Of a stretch of DNA of 64,000 nucleotides, positions 55,056 to 64,000 are shown piece after piece. Positions within the stretch are counted from its first letter, which is position 1. Each line of letters opens with the position of its first letter. Source of the stretch: Aquatica leii (lineage: Eukaryota; Arthropoda; Insecta; Coleoptera; Lampyridae); assembly GCA_035610365.1 (NCBI GenBank), contig CM069433.1, positions 191,650,760 through 191,714,759 of the forward strand, written 5' to 3'. The notes beneath the pieces are model-generated. The model worked only from the letters and a program-made list of their open reading frames with translations, was not told the origin of the DNA and made no database searches. Position numbers and translations under genes: made by a program.

Positions 55056-55500
55056 TACGTTTCCCTGGTTGGAGGAGTTAAGTCTTTATCACACACAAAA
55101 GAGCGCACGAGTTACCCACTAAAACAGCACGGTCTGATTTACGAAAATTAACGGAATTGAATGAAAGAAAAGAGGCGTAATACTCTGATCAAAACTAAGT
55201 AACGTACTGTCGTATTAATCAAAAACTTGTATTTACAGTGACAAATAGAAACTTAAAAAAAGGGACAGCAAGTCACAAAACCAAAAATGCAACGCGCGGA
55301 AAACGACATAAAAAGAAAACGCTCGCGCTTACTTTTGAGAAATTTAAAGTATTATGTTTGACTGGTGGGCTAATTAATATTGTTAAATGAAGTTTTTCAT
55401 ACTTGTACGATTCACTTGATACTTTTTATAATCATTAATTTATTAAAAACCGACATTCCTAATGTAAATCAAGGAATCAAAATATTTTCTATTCGAAAAA
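55056..55500. other. Unassigned stretch
   Basis: Between LTR copy 4 and the PLE inverted repeat. No motif recognised. Confidence 0.35.
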
Positions 55501-55549
55501 TATTTACTAACATTAGAATTTCTTCCGGGTTTGGACCGTGTCATAGTTG

Positions 55550-55606
55550 CAACCGAAGCTGCCAACGTTTCGCCCACTTTCGTAAGGGGCTTCATCAGGG
55601 CGTGAG
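55550..55606 (-). ncRNA. Hammerhead-ribozyme-like motif, PLE family 1 (minus)
   Basis: On the minus strand CTGATGA is at 55598-55592 and GAAAC at 55571-55567, with the GCCC/GGGC stem II between them. Same core as at 28015. Confidence 0.5.
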
Positions 55607-55837
55607 ATAAATCGCAAAACTCAAACAAGCAATCGAAATCTAACTAAGAACTTCTCAAAAGTTAAGTTATCCACTTGTAAAACAAGCCATAACCTAAACT
55701 ATGAAAAGGTAAGAAAGAAAACGATAACCTGAAAAAGCAAACGAAAATCTAACAAAGAACCACTACTGAGTTAGGTAATCAACTTGTGAACCAAGCCAGA
55801 TTCTAAACTCCGTAGAAGTTCTACGTTTTGCGATTTA

Positions 55838-55892
55838 TCTCACGCCCTGATGAAGCCCCTTACGAAAGTGGGCGAAACGTTGGCAGCTTCGG
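55838..55892 (+). ncRNA. Hammerhead-ribozyme-like motif, PLE family 1 (plus)
   Basis: CTGATGA 55847-55853, stem II GCCC/GGGC, GAAAC 55874-55878, then GTT-GGC-AGC, in which the short stem III has an A-to-G change that still pairs (U-G wobble) compared with the copy at 28047. Confidence 0.5.
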
Positions 55893-55985
55893 TTGCAACT
55901 ATGACACGGTCCAAACCCGGAAGACATTCTAATGTTAGTATAGATTCCGGCCGTGGAAGCCTTCGCTATTACGAAAAATATTTGC

Positions 55986-56299
55986 TTAATGATAATTAAT
56001 TCAAAATTACGACTAAAAAAAAGTGCTCATGACTAACGGAACAATGAAATAAAAAAAATTAAGATACATTTAAAAACGTTAAATGACTTCGAAATTACAA
56101 TGTAAATTGTGTTAAAATGCAGTTGAATGTCAATAAATATAACAAACCACAACAAAGGGTCTTTCACAAAAGAATAGTACAAAAATCAAATAAAAGCTAC
56201 ATATTAAGAAAAAAAACAATTATTCATTGAGAAAAGTGTAACCAAAGAAATCAATGAGATAGTATAATAGAAAAACGTCCTATATAACAAGATAATAAA
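55986..56299. other. AT-rich spacer within the PLE cluster
   Basis: No recognisable sequence; separates the inverted terminal repeats from the minus-strand PLE copy. Confidence 0.4.
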
Positions 56300-58535
56300 T
56301 GCACTAATACTAAGATGAGAACGTCTTCCGGGAATAGACCTTGTCATTGTTCTAACCAAAGCTGCCAATGTTTGGTCCACTTTCGTAAGGTGCATCATCA
56401 AGGCGTAAAAGAAATCGAAAAACTTGTAACGTACTTTTCTAAATTGTTTTGTTAGTTTTGCATCATCCTATATTTCTTTGGTTTCATTGTAAACGTGGCA
56501 ACGCCGCTTGCACGTTCTCGTCTCTTTTTGCGCATCCGATTAACGGCCATTTTTATTGTGAAGCTTGTGGCACGCTTTACCGCGTGGATCCTTAAAATGA
56601 ATTTTTAAAATAATTGTGAAGTTTTGTTACTAATGGTTAATGGAACGATAAATTCATAAGGCGTTTTAATTGTTCCGTTCGTTGAAATCCACGCTGGTAG
56701 AGGTGAGTGGATTTTCTTTCTCTATTTTATTAAGTGTACAAGGGGTCACCACGTGTTCTTTCTATTGTAGCGAGTTTGGTTGGGCGTTGTTTGCCCTGAA
56801 TAGCGGTGATTCCCGTATGGAGGTTGTTCTACGAGCCGCTTCGGCCCTTACGTTACCTTCTGGTTGTGCTCTCTAACCTCGCAAGTACAAGTTCGACCGG
56901 CCACCTGTTGATCGTGGTCATGCTATCCATTTATACCGAATAAGGAAGCTGCGACACCTTTTTTTTTTAGTTACGTTAAAGCATGCAACAGCATCCGATG
57001 AACCGGGTTTTTCTTTCTTGTCGTGTAAATTGCTTTTTAAAAAAACTAATCCTGTTTTAGATTTTTCTTTTGGGTATATTTATCGTGAGTCACTAGGCTG
57101 ACCCGATTCTGTTTAATATTATTACGATTCCAGATTTTACTGAAAAGGAAGCGCTTCCTTCAAGTAACTCAGGATTTGGTAAGTCATTCTTTGTTTATTA
57201 CTACGGAGTCAGAGAAGTATCTCACGTGTAACGTAACTTTGTTTTATTTGTTTGATTTCATTGTAATGTAAGATTCACCTTAAATTAGGTGACTGCTCAT
57301 TTGTGTTTTTCGCATGCTGTCACGCTTTTTTTTTGTAATGTTCGATTTACTATTCATGATTTTGTATGAGAATACTACCTATTGTTACTTGACTTTTACG
57401 TACTTGTTAGGTGTGCTGCCGATACTAACGGCGTTTATTTTGCGAGTAATATTAAATTTGTAAAATTTAAAGTGGTTTATCAAATCAGTTTTGTTTTGTT
57501 CAGGTTTGACCATTAATTGAATTTGAATTATAAGTAGAATTATTCTGTCACAATTTTAACTAATTAATACTAGCTGCCTTTTTAATTATAAGTAACTTTA
57601 TCTGTCACAATTTTCAGTAATCAATACTGGTTGAATTTAAACTGATGTGTATTGCTATTCATGTGTAAAATTTTGTGTCTTGTTAACTATGTGGTAAACC
57701 TCGAATGGTGGACACCCATTCTTGAGTTTTATTGTGAACGTGTCCTGGCGCCCAAGGTTGCTCTTATTTTGCTAGTAATTGTTTTTGTATGGCTCGTTAT
57801 ACTAGCTCCTTCTGAACAGTAAAAGTATAGTTTAGTCTGGCATTTACCGTATTTATTTCTTTCTCCTACCCACCCCACTCTTCGGCGGTTGTGAGTAGCC
57901 TGGCATACGGTTTGTCAGCTTTGGTGCGCTGAACAAGTTTTCAGCGTAACAAACTCAAACAAGCAACCGAAATCTAACTAAAAACTTTTCAAAAGCTAGG
58001 TAATCAACTGGTGAACCAAGCCAGATTCTAGGTAGAATCTGGTAGAAGGTAAGAAAGAAAACGATAAACTTGAAAAAGCAAACGAAAATTTAACAAAGAA
58101 CCACTATAGAGTTAGGTAATCAACTTGTGAACCAAGCCAGATTCTTTACTGCATAGAAGTGACTGAAGAAGAACAAGTCTCCGTGCATAAAGGAAAAGGA
58201 TCGTCACGGATGGTTAAGCTCGACTCTGATTGGGTTACGGTTGATAAGGGGCGTGTTTTCAATAAATGACTAATAACCAGGAACCAAAGAAGGGATAGCT
58301 CAAAACCATGATCACGATTAAAGTTATTAGTGTTGACTTTTATCCTTTCTCGGAATTTGCTATTGAAAAAGAATTGGGATTTGGCAATCACCTAAACATT
58401 ATCAAAATCTATTTAGTGATCTGTAGTAAAATGATGTTCAGCAACCGCAGACTTAGAAAAATGCCTTTTCCTTATACAACGATCATATTCTGAAATGCGA
58501 GTAATGTCGGAAAGACCGGTTTCACCAATGTAAAT
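56300..58535 (-). mobile_element. PLE family 1, 3' half (minus), split by a solo LTR
   Basis: On the minus strand from 58535: YIGETGLSDITRISEYDRCI and KSAVAEHHFTTDH (GIY-YIG endonuclease from its YIG strand on), then FNRDHGFELSLLWFLVISHL and TQSESSLT (58391-58146), then the terminal repeat to 57956. The copy continues after the LTR from 56420 to about 56300 with a decayed hammerhead region (tgatgatgcaccttacgaaa on the minus strand). The junction at about 58536 joins it head to head with the plus-strand RT copy. Confidence 0.8.
56425..57951 (+). mobile_element. Solo LTR, family B
   Basis: 1527 bp, TGTAACGTAC to GCGTAACA, target duplication AACT (56421-56424, 57952-57955). Sequence differs from family A but the layout is the same: palindrome GGAAGCGCTTCC (57147-57158), GTAAGT donor-like site (57179-57184), tcgcatgctgt block, gctgccgatactaacggc block, and a ctggcgccc block near the end. 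Inserted into the terminal repeat of a PLE copy. Confidence 0.9.
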
Positions 58536-58539
58536 TGAT

Positions 58540-59970
58540 TATGTTGCGAAAATCCATTCTATTTTGTCTGAGGCAACGTACGCTCTTTTAACTCGTAATC
58601 CCACTTCGAGGATTGAACGTGAGGTCAGCCAAATCATCAAATCTTCCAATCTACCACCTAAAACTAAACGTCCACTTATCATTTCAGATTCTAAACCACC
58701 TCGTCTATACGGACTTTCCAAAGTTCACAAACAAAGTATTCCCTTTTAACCTATTGTCAGTACTATCCTACCTACAAGCTAGCGAAGTTCTTGTTCAACA
58801 TTCTTTGCGAGTTTACAGGTAAAACCTCTTCTCACATCCTCAACTCTCAGCATTTTATTCAACGTCTAGAAACTATAAAATTTGAACCCCAAGATCTTCT
58901 CGTGAGTTTTGATGTCACTTCACTTTTTACCTCATTTCCTATTACGGATTCGCTTTTTAACATCAGACTTGAGTTTGGTTCCTCTTATTGAAAAGTGTTT
59001 ATCCTCTACTTACATCTAAATTGATAACAAGTTTTATGAACAGGTTTTTGGTGTTGCTAAGAGTTCTCCTCTATCACCTGTTGTAGCTAACATTTTTATG
59101 AAATCTTTTGAAACGGTTGCTTTGGAATTATCAATATTAAAACCTAAAGTTTGGTTTAAGTATGTTGACGACACGTTTATTGATTGGTCTCATAGTTATC
59201 TCGAATTGTCTAAGTTCCTTGATCATTTAAACAAACAACATCTAGATATCAAATTTATTATGGAATGACCCGTTAGCCTGACAGACTTCTCGGCCATTCT
59301 GTTAATCGCCAACCCACGCATACGGACAGATACTTTCAAACTTCGTCTCATCATCATCCTGCACAAAAACGTTTAGTTATTGGATCTTTGGTTCATCGCC
59401 AACCTGAGAATTTAGACTTGAAACTCAGTCCTTTTACTAGAACCTCAGTAAACAATGGTTATATGAAGCGTGATATTCATACAGTTATTAATCCTCGTCC
59501 ATATCCACGTAGTCGATTACCTAAGAACATTTTTAATTTCGAATCCAATTCGAGATTGACATTATTGCTCTACATTCACAAGGTTACAGATCAAATAGGG
59601 AAACTTCTTCGTAAGAGTGCTATTAAACCCATATTCAACTCAACAGCCAAAATCTGGTAGAATCTTTCCTCTCCAATAACTTTAATCGTGATCATGGTTT
59701 AGAGCTATCTCTTCTTTGGTTTCTAGTCATTACTTTTTTATCGAAGATACGCCCCCATTTGAGCGTAATCTAATTAGAGTCAAGTTTAACCAGCTGTGAT
59801 GATACTTCTATAGAATTTACAATCTGGCTTGGTTCACAATTTGTTTGCTTAACTTTTGAGAAGTTCTTAGTTAGATTTTGGTTGCTTGTTTGAGTTCTTC
59901 GATTTCTTTCACGCTCTGATGAAGTCCTTAACAAGGTGGTTCCAACCTAAAGACGTTCTCATCTCAGTGC
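58540..59970 (+). pseudogene. PLE family 1 reverse transcriptase and 3' end (plus)
   Basis: KIHSILSEATYALLTRNPTS, LYGLSKVHKQSIPF, LVSFDVTSLFTSFPITDSLF (first Asp block), then SPLSPVVANIFMKSFETVAL, WFKYVDDTFIDW (YVDD box, about 59158-59180), NRQPTHTDRYFQTSSHHHPA, LVHRQPENLDLKL and IGKLLRKSAIKPIFNSTAK (to 59660). The GIY-YIG part is missing: the text jumps to the FNRDHGLELSLLWF-type C-terminus at about 59683. The terminal repeat begins a hammerhead core CTGATGA at 59916-59922 but loses it in a deletion. Several frameshifts; not functional. Confidence 0.88.
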
Positions 59971-60600
59971 GTACTAAACTTTGTCTTTTGTCTATTTTTT
60001 TATCGCCAAAAAAAGGTTGCTGATGAAAATAAAAAATTATAAATCGCTACGGAAGGCAGAAAGGTTAACTTTGGATTTAATGACAGCGAACGCCAATGAT
60101 CTATAGACTGCGCTGTCAGTACGCTGTCAAAATGTTTTACAGAAACTATTTTAGTTCTAATGAAATTCTAGTAATAAATGATTCACTGGATTCGTCTTTG
60201 TCATAATCATGCCATGATAATTTGAGTATGTAACCACGAATACAATTTTTAGTTGAATTACAAATGAGAGATGTGTGGGCCAATGGAATCATATAATACG
60301 CGGGTATAGAATAAATGCACTCCTTTGTTTTAATTTTAAATTTGTATATAATACAATTATAATTAATTTCAATTTTTTCTTGATAACTATAAACATTACC
60401 AGAAGGCGAACCGTTCTATTAATAACATCCAAAAATTTAGTAAATAATCGTTTATCAACATTAAACTTTAATTTTCATATTAAACTTGTAATCTAATTGT
60501 TTACACGATCAAATTCCGTCTTTTGTTATACATATAAGCATTGTGATAAAAATGAATAAAACTGTAGAAATACACAAATAAATTTGTAAAGTTGCTTTTG
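59971..60600. other. Unassigned AT-rich stretch
   Basis: Nothing recognised; open frame 60275-60496 has no known motif. Confidence 0.4.
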
Positions 60601-62480
60601 AAAACTAAATATTTTGGTACACAAACTTAACTCGCCAACAAGAATTTAGTTGAAAGTAGTTTTGAAAGGTTTTTAGCCGTAGTAATACTTTTAAGTTTCT
60701 TGGTTCAAAAAAATTTCTTCTATGTTGTAAGTTTTAACTCTGGTTCGATAAAAAAATTTTTCATTCTTGTGAAACTCCAAAACTTTAAAATTGTTGTCAG
60801 CAGTTTTCACATTTGCGTAATGTCTTGGGAAAAACTACTATTCTCATCCTTCGTAGGGTAAATGACGCGGAATTGAGTTTTTGAGTCATATCGTGTAGGT
60901 GCTGCCTCCAGAATAAAAAACTATCAAGAATCTGTACGCTGAAATGTACAGAAATACCTCGAAAAAATCAAAGTGAGAGAGATTTTAGACAATTATCAGA
61001 ACTGAGTTTATGGTCAAACAAGATAACATTAGTTTTGTTTCAGTTTATCTGTAAAGCGTTGTGGCTGGTCCAAGCAAGAACTTTTTTACACACAGCAGCC
61101 GAAATCGCTATTCGACGATTTAACGTGAGACTTTTTACCGTACTAGTAAGATCGTCTGCATAAAGACCGGAAGGATATCACGTGACTGTACAAAACTTGG
61201 AAAATCGTTCTTCACAGTTAAAAATAATATAGGTCCTAACTGCCAAAGGATCAGAAACAGTACTACTACTAGGAGTAGTAAGAGCAACTCTGCAAAACCT
61301 ATCGGAGAGATATGATTTGAACTACTCTAAGGCTAGTTCCCAAAAACCCATTTACTTCCCTTGTTTAGGAGAATTAAATAGTCAACCCAATCAACATTTT
61401 TCGACAAGTCAACCAGAATACCATAGCCCAAAAAATTAAGAACTAAATCAACACAATTATACAGAGCTGTGTCTGTGCCATTACCTTTAATAAAGCCGTG
61501 CTATGCTGTCTTGGAGTCAAGATGTTATGAACACACAAAAATCAAGAAAAACAAGAGTACATGGCTCGTTAAAAAAATTTATGAAAGGAAAAAAATACAA
61601 TAACAGGGCGATAGTTGCTTGGAGAAATGGGATCGTTTTTTTTTTAAGATAAGTCGTTTCAGGTTTCAGTGATGAAGGAAAAATATCAGATGGAAGAGAT
61701 AAGTTTATAATGTGAGACATAGCTAGAGATATAAGTTGGGAGCCAGATTTTACAAGAGTTGTTGGAACTGCGTCTATGGAGCGTGCATCAGAATTATTCA
61801 GACTTAAAATTATTTTGTACACTTCTTTAGGTAGAAGCGGATTTAAACTATAAAAATCGTAGCAGAAAAAAGTGGGGGAAAAAACAAGGTAAAAGCGGTC
61901 AGTACAGTTTTCGCCATGTTGCCGAGATCGTCGATGAGCTAACCGCCAATATTTAAGAAGGACACCTCACTCGACTTAGTCTTACCGAACTCCAAGTTAA
62001 TGATTCTTCAAGTCTCTCTGAGTTTATTTGTTGATGATATAATTTTTTCATTGTTTGTTTTTTTATTTTTTTAATTAGGTTCGAATAATTATTTTTAACT
62101 TTTTCGTAGCTAGATTTAAGATCAGGAAAAGTACTGACCATGTCGCGCAATGTTTCTCTTTTTCTACAGAATCAGGATCATCGGGATGAAGGCCCTAGCT
62201 TAACCTTTTTAGGTAAAAATGAGTGATAAAAAATTCTCACAAATTTATTAAATCCTATCTTACAGTCCTGAGAGTTCCAGGTTTCTTTTGTAGAACATTG
62301 ATAAAAGAAGACAGTTGACTGTAATGGGAATATTTGGAAAAAAAGACAAAGTAATAAAAAATGATCTAAAAGTCCAAAGGAAATGCGATAGAAAGATTTT
62401 GTTATTTTATAAAAGAAATAGTCAAAACTAGTTGAAGACTTTGGGGTTATCTTTGTGGGGTACAAATTTCAACCCAAATT
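60600..62480 (-). mobile_element. Jockey/CR1-like LINE RT remnant (LINE-F)
   Basis: On the minus strand from about 62330: WNSQDCKIGFNKFVRIFYHS, RDMVSTF, SYEKVKNNYSNLIKKIKK, then VYKIILSLNNSDARSIDAVP (about 61825-61765; SS-S-G-D-x-IP block), LPSDIFPSSLKPE (block 1), NYRP-like remains, LALEWFKSYLSDRFCRVAL (about 61345-61290), SDPLAVRTYIIF and LYADDLTSTVKSLTLNRRI with YADD at 61151-61162, then AVCKKVLAWTSHNALQINWN-like residues. Block order and wording match Jockey/CR1-group LINEs. Many stops and indels; the 3' end fades near 60600. Confidence 0.8.
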
Positions 62481-62579
62481 AAAATACAATTACAACTATG
62501 TTTATTATTATTTATTCAATTCAATTGTTTATTTACAATTGAATTAGAATTTTATTGGAATTCCGACGGAGCAATTTAG

Positions 62580-63700
62580 GTCGCAGAAGCCGCAATGATT
62601 CAAGCCAAGCAAATTTCAGATTTTCGACGTTATCGGTCAATAGAAATTAATCGCACAACCATGAATTTGAATAATCGTGTAAGAAGATAAGCAAATGTGA
62701 TGCAAGATACTCATCGAGCTGCACTTTTGTTACAACGCGATAATTGAATACAGTGCAGACCAATCCATTGCTATTGGAACAATGAATGTTGTGTGCCCAC
62801 AAACGAACAAAAAGGTCAGTTCAATCAATTATTGTTCATATCGACTGATGGTTGGTAAAGATGAAGATAACCACAACTTAAAATGTCAGCTGTTGATGTG
62901 TATTTTAAAGTTGAAACTGGGCAATTAACATTTATCAGATTAAACTAGACAAAACTTAGTTCCAAAGAATATATCTACCTTCAAGATGCCATAAATATTG
63001 ATCGAAAGGCACATAATGAAATTCCCAGTAACGTACTTCAGAAGTCCGCAACGTATGCATTATTATGCTCAAAATGCCTTGTCGTATGTTGGCCATTACG
63101 AAACATCAGATTTGTTTATCACGTTCACATGCAATGCTCAGTGAATAGAAATTCGATAATAATTAATTTTAGACCGATCACAAATTGATCGACATGACAT
63201 CGCCCCAAAGTCTTTAAACAGCAATTAAAATCAATGATGGATTTTATTATAAAGCATCGGGTGTTTGGTGAAATCTGTTGCTAGATGTATTCAGTGGAGA
63301 ATGGCAGAAACGCGAATTGCCACACAGACACGTTCTGATCGAATGAAATCGATAAAGTGATATCAGCAAAAATTCTTTATAAAAAAAACCATGCTTGCAT
63401 AAGTTTGTTACTAAAAACATGATTCGTGGACCATGTAGAAAATTAAACAACAATGCTCCTTTGTACAGTCAACGAAAAATGTTTGAAGCGTCATTCACGA
63501 GCGTTGTAAACGACGGTTATGTTATGCATTGTATCGTTGCCGATTGACTATAGACGATAAAAGATCAACGATTGTGAAAGTGAATCAACACAACATTGAA
63601 GTTGATAATCGTTGGATTATTGGCAGGCATTGGTATTAATTGAAGACATGTGCTTAATAACGTCAAAAAAAGTATTGCCTAAATTAGCCATGACAGCACC
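62580..63700 (+). pseudogene. Helitron Rep-helicase N-terminal (Rep) remnant
   Basis: Near 62585-62640 LGRRSRNDSSQANFRFSTLS, and at about 63095-63150 YETSDLFITFTCNAQxIEI, which is the Helitron-specific KPDLFITFTCNPxWxEI block of the Rep domain. RSQIDRHDIA, then MMDFIIKHRVFGEIC (about 63234-63285) and a KNMIHGPCRKLNNNAP-like block (about 63415-63452) follow in the usual order, ending with STIVKVNQHNIEVDNRWI (about 63562-63617). Rep would nick and join DNA in rolling-circle transposition. Broken by many stops; truncated by the LTR at 63702. Confidence 0.8.
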
Positions 63701-63701
63701 T

Positions 63702-64000
63702 TGTTACAAGCTTTTGTGTCTTACGAACCTGCACGGCCAACTCACAACATTCGGAGAGAGGGGAGGTCCACACTAAATACAGAAAAGATGTTGCAGGGCG
63801 CCAGAGCTTATCCCAAAGTAATTCTCTATCTTGCTCAGGACAGAACGGTATAAACTTGTAACACGATGTTAGGTTCGTAATCCTTCTACTCGGCTGTTTG
63901 AGTAGCCAGCGTTTGTTATTAGATAACGACGATCCAAAGAGACAGGTATGTTGTCATAAAAGAACAAATAACCACAATAACAACTTTAATCTAGAATCGC
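63702..64000 (-). mobile_element. LTR, family A (copy 5, cut by window end)
   Basis: Forward strand starts TGTTACAAGC and follows the reverse complement of the other family A LTRs (cacggccaactcac, ggcgccagagctta, then gtaatccttctactcggctg blocks). Preceded by ACCT, the expected left target duplication. The rest lies outside the window, so solo or full-length state is unknown. Confidence 0.85.

Larger units (their letters stand above)
55505..55985. mobile_element. PLE family 1 terminal repeats in head-to-head inverted repeat
   Basis: Arms 55505-55614 and 55823-55939 are near-identical inverted copies of about 110 bp, each holding the hammerhead-like core, around a spacer of about 208 bp. The spacer itself contains two tandem, diverged copies of a segment with ggtaatcaacttgtgaacca (about 55640-55690 and 55755-55805), also seen at 57955-58145. 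Flanks lack RT sequence. This suits PLEs, whose terminal repeats often occur in tandem or inverted order. Confidence 0.8.

Noticed and set aside
56341..56420. A fourth PLE family 1 hammerhead motif on the minus strand
   Set aside because: The core has decayed (tgatgatgcacc and ggaccaaac in place of CTGATGAAGCCC and GGGCGAAAC), so it no longer fits the consensus.
59916..59960. A hammerhead motif at the 3' end of the plus-strand PLE copy
   Set aside because: CTGATGA is present, but a deletion removes the GGGC-GAAAC half, leaving no catalytic core.
1..64000. CRISPR arrays, operons, bacterial promoters or tRNA genes
   Set aside because: No regularly spaced short direct repeats with unique spacers, no tRNA-like cloverleaf noticed, and everything recognisable is of eukaryotic transposon type.

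Overview
The window is AT-rich eukaryotic nuclear DNA, almost certainly from an arthropod and most likely an insect. I found no intact host gene, tRNA, rRNA or CRISPR array. What can be recognised is nearly all transposable-element remains, separated by AT-rich stretches in which I see nothing. The insect call rests on the element mix: R1-, Jockey/CR1- and RTE-like LINEs, Penelope-like elements, DD41D and other Tc1/mariner transposases, piggyBac, PIF/Harbinger and Helitron. I cannot name the insect order.

Layout. 0.2-3.6 kb: decayed Gypsy LTR retrotransposon (gag, protease, RT, integrase) with an unusual 3' cargo, a TARG1/OARD1-like macro domain followed by a CCCH zinc finger. 6.5-9.2 kb: Penelope-like (PLE) and piggyBac remains. 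9.2-10.3 kb: an unclassified repeat family, here called X. 11.4-13.1 kb: Harbinger transposase split by a solo LTR. 13.9-18.0 kb: a long LINE on the minus strand, making the plus strand strikingly pyrimidine-rich. 19-24 kb: DDE transposase, a 51-bp tandem array, a DUF4806-type gene ruin and an RTE endonuclease. 26.7-28.5 kb: PLE with an inverted 5' part. 30.2-33.7 kb: two more minus-strand LINE ruins. 34.1-35.0 kb: a second PLE family. 35.5-37.4 kb: complete DD41D mariner. 40.0-42.6 kb: R1-like LINE split by a solo LTR. 43.5-45.7 kb: repeat X split by a solo LTR. 47.7-52.4 kb: second DD41D mariner split by a 2.84-kb element that carries a spliced DUF4806-type gene. 52.6-55.1 kb: repeat X and a solo LTR. 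55.5-60.0 kb: PLE cluster with an inverted repeat and a further solo LTR. 60.6-62.5 kb: Jockey/CR1-like LINE. 62.6-63.7 kb: Helitron Rep ruin ended by a sixth LTR.

Main points. (1) The Gypsy macro-domain/CCCH cargo is the most striking biology and suggests capture of an ADP-ribose-handling enzyme. (2) Five complete solo LTRs, each with TG...CA ends and a perfect 4-bp target duplication, carry a 12-bp palindrome just upstream of a splice-donor-like GTRAG; two subfamilies differ at four positions that are two compensatory pairs. (3) PLE 3' ends carry hammerhead-ribozyme-like cores in two different families. (4) Nested insertions can be ordered in time, because other copies in this same window supply the empty sites.
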